A DNA stretch of 64,000 bases from Gibbula magus (lineage: Eukaryota; Mollusca; Gastropoda; Trochida; Trochidae): contig OW388289.1 in assembly GCA_936450465.1 (NCBI GenBank), forward strand, positions 79,658,593 to 79,722,592, given 5' to 3'. The translations under genes were made by a program, and so were the position numbers. A model generated the notes under the pieces. That model was not told the DNA's origin. It did not search any database and saw nothing but the letters and a program-made list of their open reading frames with translations. Shown piece after piece: positions 11,100-22,500 of the stretch. The first letter of the stretch is position 1; the number at the start of each line of letters is the position of its first letter.

Positions 11100-11480
11100 C
11101 TAACGCTAATGATTAGCGAGTGACAGGCGAAAAACGAGTGACTGGCGAGGCAAGCCACTGGCGAGGCGAGACACTGGCGAAGCTAATCACAGGCGAGGCG
11201 AGGCGCGTCAACGCAGAGTCGAGCCTATATTGCGAGTCGAGTCTCAATGACTGGCGAGGCGAGTGACTGCCGAACCGAGTCACTGGCGAGATGATGCGAG
11301 TCAAGAAGAATCGAGACTAAGGCGAAAGGTTGGCGAAGCGAGTAACTGGCGAAGCGAGTAACTGGCAAGGCAAGTCACTGGCGAGGCAACGCGAGTCAAG
11401 CTGATTCAACTCGAAGGTGAATGACTGGCGAAGCGGATGCTTGGCGAAGCGGATGCATGGCAAAGCGAATGCTTGGCGAA
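11100..11480. repeat. Short tandem repeats, GCGA-rich
   Basis: A core close to gtgactggcgaagcgag is repeated, covering the 3' end of the gag-like ORF, so the ORF's last ~25 codons are repeat-encoded. Confidence 0.8.
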
Positions 11481-12175
11481 GCGAAGCCTACGCGAGAGAC
11501 TTCCCCTTCCCGCGCGGGAGCTAAGTCCCCTTCAGAACAAAAGGAAGCCTTCCTGGCTGCCGACGAACGGGGTCCCGACACGCTGACCTGACTGAGTGGT
11601 TCCTCCGCGAACGAGGCCATCTCCGACAGCCTTGGGACTGAGTCGATAACAGGCGGATCCTCCGACAACCCCACACCCTCCACATCCGACACTATATTGA
11701 TGAACGGAGGGTCCGAGACCTCAACGAAGCGGACGTCAGGCTCCGCCGAGTCTAGCGAGGAATCCCGGGTGGGCGACACCACCGTGACACGACGCATAGG
11801 GGTGTGAGAAACCCGCGAGGAGGCAGCGTACCCGGAGGCTCTTGAAGACGTGGGATGCGAACCCTGAGACACGCAGTCAGCATTGGGTTCACGATCTAGC
11901 GTAGTAGCGGGGATCGTGAGACTAGGCAAAGCCAGCGGACCCAACCGAGCATCCAGCAATGAAGAGACCCTGTCCTTAACGGACGCAAGAAGGAGGTCCG
12001 GGTTGACTTGGTCAAACCTATCCTTCTTGGCCTTCTTCTTCTTGCTCTTGGGTGTGGAGGGTCCGCTGACCTTAAGTCTCAAAGGCGACATACGCCTGTC
12101 TGGCGAAGGGGGAGGCGACATACAAGTCTGCAGACGAGAACGCAAACGCGAAGGGGGAGAGAGCGAATCTCTCAA
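11396..12175 (-). CDS. Gag-like Ser/Pro/basic-rich ORF of the DIRS-like element
   Basis: The 259-codon open frame has a basic Ser/Pro N-terminus (SPPSRLRSRL, SPDRRMSPLRLK), a lysine cluster (PKSKKKKAKKDRFD, residues about 43-56), and a long Ser-rich acidic middle. The C-terminus runs into the short-repeat family (RFAMHPLRQAS). Composition and position ahead of the recombinase fit a DIRS gag ORF. I see no zinc knuckle. A partly similar arginine-rich segment recurs upstream at 12340-12420, suggesting local duplication. Whether it is translated is unknown; the family call rests on context. Confidence 0.45.
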   Translation of the reverse strand: MRDSLSPPSRLRSRLQTCMSPPPSPDRRMSPLRLKVSGPSTPKSKKKKAKKDRFDQVNPDLLLASVKDRVSSLLDARLGPLALPSLTIPATTLDREPNADCVSQGSHPTSSRASGYAASSRVSHTPMRRVTVVSPTRDSSLDSAEPDVRFVEVSDPPFINIVSDVEGVGLSEDPPVIDSVPRLSEMASFAEEPLSQVSVSGPRSSAARKASFCSEGDLAPAREGEVSRVGFASPSIRFAMHPLRQASASPVIHLRVESA

Positions 12176-12316
12176 CCCCTAGCAGAGTCGGAAGAACCCG
12201 GCGACTCCCTGTCGAAATCATCCGCCAGTTCCGTAAGTACAAAGTCTACCGCCTCCTCGGGAGACTAGTGACGAATGGAAGAGTTGAATAACCGGCGAAT
12301 CACTGACGCGAAACAC

Positions 12317-12842
12317 CTAAGTTGATCTAATTACACAAAGCGCGAGTCCGCGGATGAGAACGTGAACGCGAACGCGAAGGGGGAGAGAGCGAATCTCTCG
12401 AACCCCTATCGGATTCGGATAAGACGACGCACGTTTCTGAAGCGAAGCCCTATCGGCCACGGACTTGCGAATGGCCGTGACATCCCTCCGCAATTCGTGC
12501 AAAAAGCGGAGTACATGGCGGAGCAGGCGAAACACTAACACACGTGACGTAGACGAAGGTTGTGACAGTCGAGTCACTCACGCAGGAGAGCGAAAGATGA
12601 GACACTCGCACACGTAGCGTAGACGAGGTGAATCACTAACGCGAGACACTTGAGTAGCGTAGCGTAAGAAAGTTGAAAACAAAGGCTCTGAACTCGAAGA
12701 GAACAAAGTCAATATCAAGCCCTCCGCAATTCGCACAAAAAACGGAGTACATGGCGGACCCGGCGTAACACACGTGACGTAGGCGAAAGGTAGTGACAGT
12801 CGAGTCACTTACGCAGGAGGGCGAAGGACGAGACACTTGCAC
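12317..12842 (-). pseudogene. Duplicated gag-like fragments
   Basis: Two overlapping diverged copies on the minus strand share cggagtacatggcgga and the surrounding sequence (near 12510 and 12745). The lower copy reads HVLRFLHELRRDVTAIRKS in frame; the upper reads in other frames. They look like repeated remnants of the upstream gag region. Confidence 0.4.
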
Positions 12843-13019
12843 GCGTAGCGTAGAAGAGGCGAGTCACTAAACGAGTCGAATCACTAACGCGAGACACTTA
12901 CGTAGCGTAGCGTAAGAACCAACAAACTCCTCCGATAGTTAATCGAGAGAGTTGAAACAAGGCTCCGAACTCGAAGAGGACAAAGCCAATATCCAATATA
13001 TATATAAGTAATGGTTAGT

Positions 13020-14530
13020 TAAGATAAGTGACTGGCGAACCAGCTTACACTGACTAAGATAACCACTTACGAGACGAGACTAATCAAAAATACAAACCAA
13101 AGGCGAAAGACTAACAAAACGAATGACAAGCGAAGCGAATGACAGGCGAACCAAGTCACTGGCGAGACGATGCAAGTCAAGTCGAATCGGGCCTAACGCG
13201 AGCGACGAGCCTAAGGCGATAGACTGGCGAAGCGAGTGCCTGGCTTACGCGAGGACTGACGAGACGATGCGAGTCAAGTAGAATCAAGCCTATGGCGAAT
13301 GACTGACGAAGCGAATGATTGGCGTAGCGAGTCACTTGCGAGACGAAGCGAGTCAAGTTGATTCGACCTAAGACGATAGACTGGCGAAGCGAGTGAATGG
13401 CCTAAGCGAGACACTGGCGAGACGATGCTAGTCAAGTAGAATCAAGCTTATGGCGAATCACTGGGGAAGCGAATGATTGGCGTAGCGAGTCACTTGCGAG
13501 ACGAAGCGAGTCAAGTTGATTCGACCTAAGGCAATAGACTGGCGAAGCGAGTGACTGGCCTAAGCAAGACACTGGCGGGTAGATGCGAGTCAGTAGAATC
13601 GAACCTAAGGCGAAAGACTGGCGAAGCAAGTGACTGGCGAAGCGAATCACTGGCGAGGCGAAACGAACCATACAGATTCAACCTAAGGCGATGGACTAGC
13701 GAAGCGAGTGACTGGCGTAAGCTAGACACTGGCGGGTAGATGCGAGTCAAGTAGAATCGAGCCAAAGGGGAAACTGTCGAAGGGGGATCCGCCTCGTAGC
13801 GAGTCAAGTTGATTCGACCTAAGGCGATGGACTGGCGAAGCGAGTGACTGGCGTAAGCGAGACAGTGGCGGGTAGATGAGAGTCAAGTAGAATCGAGCCT
13901 AAGGCGAAAGACTGGCGAAGCAAGTGACTGGCGAAGCGAATCACTGGCGAGACGAAACGAACCCCACTGATTCAACCTAAGGCGATGGGCTAGCGAAGCG
14001 AGTGACTGGCGTAAGCGAAACACTGGCGAGTAGATGCGAGTCAAGTAGAATCGAGCCAAAGGGGAATACTGTCGAAGGGGGGTTCGCTGCGTAGCGAGTC
14101 AAGTTGATTCAACCTAAGGCGATGGACTGCCGAAGCGAGTGACTGGCGTAAGCGAGACACAGGCGGGTAGATGCGAGTCAAGTAGAATCGAGCCAAAGGC
14201 GAAAGGTCGGTGAAGCCAATAACTGGCGAAGCGAATCACTGGCGAGACGGAGCGAGTCAAGTTGATTCCAACCTAAGGCGATAGACTAGCGAAGCAAGTG
14301 ACTGGCGTAAGCGAGACACTGGCGAGTAGATGCTAGTACAGTAGAATCAAGCCAAAGGCGAATGACTGGCGAAGGGTTCGCTCGCGTAGTGATAAGCTAG
14401 GTGAGTGACTGGCGAAATGCGTAGATAGTTTATACGGACCGAAGGCGTATGACTGGCGGACGCGAATGACAAGCGAAGCAAGTCACAGGCGTATGGCGAA
14501 GCGAGTCAACAACCAACAGTCGAAGGTGAC
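13020..14530. repeat. Tandem repeats, ~150-bp unit built of ~17-bp subrepeats
   Basis: The landmark gagtcaagttgattc recurs near 13345, 13508, 13800, 14096 and 14247, with variants near 13665 and 13960. Inside each unit the core gcgaagcgagtgactggcg is repeated. Minus-strand frames give repeated LRQSFASPV-type peptides, which I do not regard as genes. Confidence 0.85.
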
Positions 14531-14852
14531 TGGCGGAGGGTACGCCTTACAAAGCGTGCGAACCGAAGCAGTCAATGAAGACAGGTGAGAGAAACACAAA
14601 GACACGAGCTGTACGTGCAAGGCAAGCAGCCACCTCTCGGGCAGCCACACATCCAGCACATGTCAACAAGGCCCTTGTACCCCAACACCTACTAAAACAG
14701 ATTGTTAAACAATCTGCTAACGACGAATTGTAGATATAGCAGTAGAAAATATCCCTCAAAATAGTAAGAGATAGCTAGCAAGTTAGCAACAAAGTCACTA
14801 AAAATACCCAGTCTCAGAACAAAACAAACACGTCTTTCTTGCTCTGCAACTA

Positions 14853-15024
14853 ATAGGAGAGTGACCTGAACAGGTAGTGACGTCACAAGACCACCTAGAC
14901 TTACCGGCCCTTGGATACGCACCCCTTCTCCACTCTTCAAGTTCGTCTGTGTTAAGGTTGAAATAGCATTACCTATAGGAGGTAAGGCAAAGTAGGTCTA
15001 GTCAACAGAAAGGTATTTAAATAA
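14853..15024. repeat. Right inverted terminal repeat of the DIRS-like element
   Basis: The reverse complement matches 8140-8305 almost throughout, including the CTGTTGACTAGACCTAC core, the segment ending in ggggtgcgta, and GTGACGTCAC. The match ends near ggtcactctc. Confidence 0.85.
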
Positions 15025-15027
15025 TTG

Positions 15028-16383
15028 GCGTTTAACTTCGTACGCCTAAGAATAGTTACATGCTGTTGTCTGTATTCTTTCTAAGGCTTTATACTTTTGA
15101 TAATATAGTAACGAACAAGACAGAGAATAGTAATAACATTAACATACTTTATATACATCAAATTATATATCTCATATTATTACAAAATAATAAGAAAATC
15201 ACATATGTATACATTAAAGTGACAGCAGTCACATTTATTTTAAAATCAATCAAATAGTATGTTAAATGTGAAACAATTTTGGGTATATGGGATATAGTAT
15301 GTGCATTTATTATCATATACATGAATGTGCTTGTTCTCTTGTTAAACTCCCATTGAAGTAAAAGTTGAACGAATTGTAAAATTAACCACGTTGCTATTTT
15401 ATATCGCAATTTGCTATACAATTTTACCTTTTCGCGATTAATAAGTAAAAAATTGTTGATAAGATTTGACATAATAACCAAAAACCACTTGGCAGATTCA
15501 AATACAAAATTCAAATTCAAATTGTTTTTCAAGAATTTGCCAAAACAATGCTATTAGATAAAAATAACCTGATGAGATATGAACTCAACAAACACGGTCC
15601 CCTCTGTGTTCTGGTGTCCAAATCGGTCTGTTAATCTCTCAAATACTTTCAAACTCATCCTTTCTCAAAACGATTCCTACATCCAACTAATACACGTATA
15701 TACAAATCATCATCATAATGTTTTTGACATGAACTGCGAACAATATAGGTAGAACAAAACACAAACGTATTCAACGTGTTGTCAGCTCTTGTGTTTACTA
15801 TAAAACTTGTTGCCTACCGGAATGTCCGTGGACCACGTGATTATAACAAATGACGACATGTTAGCAGTAAAGCGTTAGAATAAGTATATGTTTATGTAAG
15901 TACTGAAAAGGGAAATAGTAAACAATAGATAACTATGTAACATGTAACACATATTACACACTCTTTTTTCCAGGTAAACAATACATTTGTCCAAAGTTAT
16001 GTTGGATGTAAACTAGAACATACATATTACACAGTATTCACCAATCCCAATTCATTATTATGAGTAATATATATCATATTTAAATCATGTGCGTTGTACT
16101 ACATTACATTAAAGTATATGTGCACGTGTTATATACAAACTATTCATGGGCATTATTGAAATGAAAATAAAATGTCATATTGAATACTTTATATACATAC
16201 ACTGCATAAATATACTTTGTCACTGATATCAAATATGACCAAAACAAACGTCTAATGAAATGTCAGTTGCAGCAGAGATGGTCTCTGGTTGCAGTTAAGT
16301 TGCATAGGATACGAATTCTTGGTAGTGTAGAAGAGTGGGGGTTCACAGACGGGAGGATGAGGAGGAGACGATGTAGTAAACAA
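15028..16383. other. Intergenic downstream of gene B
   Basis: This is very AT-rich DNA. ORFs at 15060-15257 and 15158-15532 are low-complexity. Bases about 16340-16383 resemble part of the M4-derived repeat unit described at 52-54 kb. Confidence 0.4.
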
Positions 16384-16581
16384 CTAGGTTGCGAGGTTGA
16401 CATAGAAGACGATGAAGGTGATAAGGGACAGGAGGATATAGAGGATCAGGAAGAGACGGTCGAGGACGGAAACGAGGGCGACCCAGTCCTGGAACGTGTT
16501 CTCCTCTTCCGAATGTTCAATCGGTCCGGACAGAGCTCTTGCCACGGGCATCACACGCAATCCAATATCAGGTGTTTCATT
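16384..16581 (-). CDS. Gene B last exon: short M3-M4 loop, M4, stop
   Basis: This 198-bp exon starts after acceptor ccataacag with NETPDIGLRVMPVARALSGP and ends with M4 (LDRLFLILYILLSLI) and the C-terminus FYVNLAT-stop. It is about 100 bp shorter than the equivalent exons of genes C and D and lacks their acidic helix (HLEEEKADHE). Confidence 0.8.
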   Translation of the reverse strand, partial: NETPDIGLRVMPVARALSGPIEHSEEENTFQDWVALVSVLDRLFLILYILLSLITFIVFYVNLAT

Positions 16582-19500
16582 CTGTTATGGTATGCAAATG
16601 ATAAATTGAAATCGATAAATGAACTCGTTTGATTTGACATCAGCAGGATGTTGTTTTGCAAATTTGTCATTTAAAGAGCGGCAATAGATTAATTTAATAT
16701 TTATTTGAACAAGAAGACATAGCCATCAACATCCCCCGCCAGACCAAAGAAATCGGAACAAGGGCAATAATTTGAGAATAAGTAATTGTACACTTCTCAT
16801 TTTCATTCCATCAAGGTATTGATACCCTCAAGCCACACAATTGATTTTATTTTAAACAGTTTCTGAGAAAGGCTATCCCCTTTGAAGATACCTGGATCAG
16901 AGTCTAAGAAACGGATCAAGGGCGCTAAATCCGTAAAAAAAATAATCACACGCTCCTCATCCTCGATCTCAATCAAGGTATCAATACCCTCAAGCCCAAC
17001 ATTAAATTTGGTAACGCTATCTTAAATAGTTTCTGAGAAAAGCTGTCCTCTTTGGAGATACCATGAACAAAGTCAAAAGTACGGAACAAGGGCAAAAACC
17101 TCGGAACAAATAATTGCAGGCTTTTCAATTTCGAACTCCATCAAGTTATTTATGTCCTTAAGCCACACACCAATTTTGGTTATCCTATCTTAAACGGTTT
17201 TTGAGATGAGCTGTCCCCTTTATCTCTGACGGACGCACGGAAATACGGACGTACGGAGCTCAAACCTTTATCCCCTTCCACTCCGTGGCAGGGGATAATA
17301 AAACGTTAAAAACAAAACATCAACCATATAATGAAAACTTTTCAATTTACTTCGGGTGTTTTGACACAAAGGAGACTGCCTAGCTTCTTCACTAGGAGGG
17401 TCTTTACCCAGGGATACATCTCTCGACGGTGCACTCCCTTGTGGTGGATCTTCATCACAAAGACAGACAAAATGCAGGACAGACTCGCAAACCCCATCAC
17501 CGCGCCGAAATACTCACCTGGAAACATATAGTTGGAAGGAAAAAAGGAACCGTAATGCTGTTTTGAAATGTAAACAATATCCTAGTAGTAAAGGTATTAT
17601 CTTTATTGAAACCTTTATCAAAATAACTTCACCAAATATCACCTAAATCACAACTAAAGCAAAATTCTACTATGACATTGCTGGATACTCGATTCTGATT
17701 GGTTCTCCAGCAAAATCAAACGTGATCAATTCTGGATTGAACCTCCGCTGATTTAAGCGCCGCTTCACCGCGTATTGACAAATCTACATTGTGACATCAC
17801 AATCTATCTGAACAAACGGCCGATTTTAAGATGTCCTCTACTGATACAATCAAATTAATTTTTCCTGTAGTGTGTTTTCGAGCTACATCAGATAGATAAG
17901 CAAGACAAACTGCGTCAGTATCAAGATCTATCCAAATAGCAACACTTGATGCAGTTGAGAAGGCGAGCAAACGCATTGTCATTGACGCAATACACGGTAT
18001 CACGGTTCCACGTTACTCCAATACTTAAGCGAAAGCGAAAGTTACCTCCCTTCGCTTTGCAAGTAAGCGACTTCCGGTTTCCATAGCCTTTACATTTCGA
18101 TGAACGTCGGCAACGGATTATTTTAAAATTTGCATTGATATTACGGACAAAATATTTTTTTTGAAGATTGTTCTTTATTCAAGTTTCAACCATTATGCTC
18201 AAGTGTTGATCATTTATTCTTTGTGAAAGTAACATTTATTACCGTACTTAGTTGAAATTAATAAACTCACAGACATAAACCCATAATCGCGACTATTATT
18301 TAGCGAATATAGAAATTGGAATAGTTATTGGTTATTATTAATCCTTGGAAGATATTTCTTATATCATAAAACGGAAATTCAGGTCCAACAATAACGGTAA
18401 TATTTTTTAATAAGTTGGTTAGCACAGACGAAACAGAAAGTATACAAACGTGTGTATCTAAAGGCCCCTTTACACAGAGCCGCGTCCTTCGTACGACCAT
18501 TGAGCGACCAAAAAAATGGACAGGACGCTCAATGGTCTGCTAATTTCACGAAATCCCGTTTCTGTGTAAATGCTCCTGCGATCTTCGTGCGTCCTTTGTA
18601 CGACCTAAAATGCAAAAAAACGGTAATTTCCATGACGACCTTTGAACGACCTGCACGTTTACGGAGCCTCCACGCTGCCTTCGCTGGGCGTTCACTGTGC
18701 TACCCTAACAACCTTTTGGCATCAAGGGCAATCCCGGTACAACCCGTCTGCCACCTCTGTGCTTCCTCTGTGACTCCTCTGTGCTTCCTCTGTGCCTCCT
18801 CTGTGCTTCCTATGTGCCTTCGCTGTGCCACCATTGACGACTGTGTTGACAGTTGGCCGACCATGCAGCTACACTTCTGCCTCCTCTGCGATACCTGAAC
18901 AATGATTCAGTGATCCCTGGGAGTGTTCGGCGACCAGGATAGACTGGGCCTATAATAAGCTGCATTAGTCTCCATTTGTTTCAGTCCCATTCCAACAGTA
19001 AAAAATAACCAACCAATTATCTTTTGCAGCTGCAATAAAAGACAATAAGCTCTGTTGCTTTAACAACATGGTCATTGTTTTTTGCAGAAGAATATGATAT
19101 TTATTTTTAAAAACTAAAGAAATAAATATACAAAATACATGAAATTATTAAATTCACGGGTAAATATACGAATGAAACACGGCTTCATCATTCTCAATAG
19201 TCAAATGGGTAAAATTTAAGTTTATAAAAGATTATCTGTTCATATTTCTGAAAATCATGCCTTCTAAAAACTAGTCTCTTTTTAAAATCTTCTTAACGGG
19301 GAGATATAGGAGAGTAAAAAGGGACTGTTTGTCTTGTTTTACGATGTCCTTCCGGATTAAGTTAAGCTATTCCAACACCCCATATGTGTTTGAATAAAGA
19401 TCATGATAAAAGTATCAAACCCGAATGAATGAACTTGTGCGTACTTCTTTACAATTTTTTTTTTCATTATCAAAGACATTTAAAATCGACTTTATCCGTC

Positions 19501-22500
19501 AGCAACATTCTGTTGTTATTGTTAAATATGTGATGGCGTTTATAGATCAAAATAGATGAGTTTATACATCTTTATTTGCTTGTCATTTCTGTTGTCTTGC
19601 TCCTTTTTGGTGCCATAGTCTTATCAATGATTTGCCAACAGAAACAAGGAAACATGTGAGAATCGATCATCTATTTTTGGTGAATTTACGAGGACGCTCA
19701 CAGAAGGCTGAGTGAATGCAGAAAGAAGGCACAAAACTCATCATGGTCGCACAAAGGTTGTCGTGGTCGCTGCATGAAGGCAGAACGGTCGTGATATAAA
19801 CGGCTCTGGTTGCACAGAAGACGCAGTAGGAAGGCACAAGGGAGGCAGAGGCATCGCCCAACGTTGACGAATGTCTTACATGGCGATCGTTGAGCGTCCT
19901 TTGCGACCTTACAACGTCCATTGTACGACCTTTCTGCCTCATGGGAGCAACCCTTGAGCGACCAGAATCGTCGGCAACCCCTCTGCGGAAGTTTTGAGCA
20001 TGTTCAAACGTTTTTGGCGTCCTCCGCGTCCTTGGCAATCAATCGCGATGTATCAACATCCCTTGTGCCACCTCCTCACGACCTTAGCAACCATTCTGCC
20101 TCCCTTGAGCGTCCAACGGCGATATGTTATGTTTTTTGGTCGCACAGAGGACGCACAACGGTCTTTATGTCTGTGTAAAGGGGCCTTTATACCCCCATTC
20201 CACCGAGCATACGACCCAACTGCGACCGATTTTTGTCTTTCGGTCGTGCACACTCTCACTCACTCTCACTGACACCGCACTGGAGTCTTGGGAAGATCCC
20301 CATGCTCGCACAAAATATCTTCCTCACTCTCTATTGGTCGCATATTGTCGCAGGGGGGTTTGCGAGTTCGATGGTCCGTTTTCAAAAATCGCACAACTTC
20401 TGCGATCGATGAAATTGATTACTTGCTCTCAAATTCGGTCGTAAAGCGCTCGTATCGGTCTCAATGGGGTCTTGGTACGGTCGTGTGTCAGTCGCATGAA
20501 CTCGGACCTAGGTCGTGTCAACTCTCAATGCACTCGCGCTAATTTATCACTGGCGATCAAATAATGCGATCAGTGGCGAGCGCATCAAGACCCCAGTACG
20601 ACCGCACTACGAGTGCAAATTCCTATCCGTCTTTTAAAGCGACCAATCAAGAGTGTTCCCGCGCTAGTACGCGACCAATGACGAGCGTTTCTGCGAGCGC
20701 AATGCGACCGATTTGAACGACATTGCGACAGGCACAAGGGCTATAAAAACCCAAAACTGGCGGTCTTTGGTCAGTCGCAGAAACAGTCACCTAGCTGTCA
20801 ACATCCATTGAAATTCGCTTTCAATAGTACTGCCGTTGGACATCATGGGCCGAACGAAGAGAACAACTCGGATAAAAGTCAATCAGCCGACTCGTGTGAC
20901 ATCAAAAGAAGATGACCAGAGGTCAGCTACACCCGTATTAGAAGAGAGGTCTAATACACAAGAAGACGTGGTCGGGGCGTCTACCTCTCACGTAGACATA
21001 CAGCCTCCGAGCCCACGCAGCCCGTCACCTCCTCCTGTAGACAGAGAAGATTTGACATCGTCAAAGCAGAGAAGAGTGGACAAGAAAACAGTAAAACTGT
21101 CCCCTGAGCACGAGGAAGAGGTTATAAACTTTCTTAAGGACAACCCGGCCATTTATGACACGAGGAAGGGCGACTTCAGACAAACGAAACTGAAGCAGGC
21201 TGCGTGGGCTCAATTGGCAGAGAGACTTGGATTGGCACTCGATGACCTTCAATTGTGGTACCGCAACATGAGAACTCAGCTGGGGAAATTACGGACCAGA
21301 ATGGAGAAAAGTGGAGCTGGGGATGAGCACCTGACGGAGCGGCAACGATGGCAGTGGCAGAAACTTCAGTTCCTGCTTGGACACATAAAGAAAAAGGTTA
21401 TTCAACGGGAACTGAGGCCGATAGATCCTGAACACGAGACTGAGGCAATCATCGTGGACCAGCCCACTGAGCCAAACGAGGTAGCTGTTGTCAGTCAATC
21501 GGAGGACGAGACCGTTGTTATCCCCCCACGTGAAGAAGTTCAAGTCAGTAGGCTGCCTCCCCTGGCCCCATCTCGTAAAGGCAAGAAGACTTCTGCACAT
21601 GATGACGATATGATGAATATGCTTGCCGGGTCGGCCCACCAAAGTGCACAGCGTGCAGAGGCTCTCATGCAACTCACTGAAGCCATACTCCAGTCCCGTC
21701 AGGGTAGTAACAGAGAGCTGAAGACCTTCTCTGACTGGGTGTATGAGGCCATGGTGGTCATGCCAGTTGACCTTCAAGACGACTGCAGAGAGGAAATCAC
21801 CAAGGTCATTAACCAGTACAAGAGACAGGCAAGGACGGCGGCCCCTCCCCAGCAAGTTTCGTGCCAACCTCAGTACCAACCTCAGTACCAACCGCAGTAC
21901 CAGCCTCAAGTGCCCTCACAGTCAACTTCTTCTCAGCAGAATCCTCAGAATCCAGTATATCCACAGTTCTCTACACCAGGATGGCAGCCCAACCCCCCTC
22001 AATGGCCGTCTACTACACAGCAACAGCATCCCATGTCCGTTTGGAAATCACAGGACCGGACATGGCTCCAAACCCAGTACCCAAATCAATATGGACAGTG
22101 GTACCCTACTACTGCAGCCTCAAATTGTACCAGCACACCTGTCAGCAGTGACCATTCCCTCTCTGACCATTCATCAAGGCTACATCTATCGGACCTGAGT
22201 TTCCTGAGGTCCCAGGAATCTTTGAAGGACCCCGACGCATCAACGTCGGCACCCCTGAATACACCCCCGGCACACGGTCCAACTAGTACAGACGGTGCTT
22301 CCGAGGTACTCGATGTCCAGACTGTAGACACTCCTACTGAAGAATAGTGAAAGACTTATGTGAACGTATGTGAACTCTGAACTGCATATGTTTTGTTGGA
22401 TTTATCTTGGGTTTTTTTGGTTTTTACATAGTCTTTTGTTTAAAACCTTTTTAACGTGCCGAAGTGACGCTAAATGCTCAACTTAGATCGGCACCAGTTT

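Larger units (their letters stand above)
8104..15027 (-). mobile_element. DIRS-like composite retroelement, degenerate
   Basis: This 6.9-kb block is bounded by related inverted sequences (8140-8305 and 14853-15024 match in opposite orientation over about 165 bp). On the minus strand it carries a Ser/Pro/Arg-rich gag-like ORF (12175 to 11396) and then tyrosine-recombinase segments (about 9900-9630 and 9300-8731). Inverted termini plus a tyrosine recombinase identify DIRS-order elements. No reverse transcriptase, RNase H or methyltransferase region was recognised, so the copy is non-autonomous or deleted. A SINE interrupts the recombinase, and most of the interior is short tandem repeats. It lies between genes A and B and is GC-richer than its surroundings. 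Confidence 0.65.

Noticed and set aside
13432..13807. Overlapping ORFs with repeated ASPVIRFAS-like peptides
   Set aside because: Open only because the tandem repeat lacks stops; no start context or domain.
15158..15532. 124-aa minus-strand ORF
   Set aside because: Composition follows AT-rich DNA (Ile/Leu/Asn/Tyr); no domain.
18452..20542. Several cysteine- or serine-rich ORFs (148, 123, 106 aa and others)
   Set aside because: Products of the subterminal repeats of Harbinger-like elements H1 and H2.
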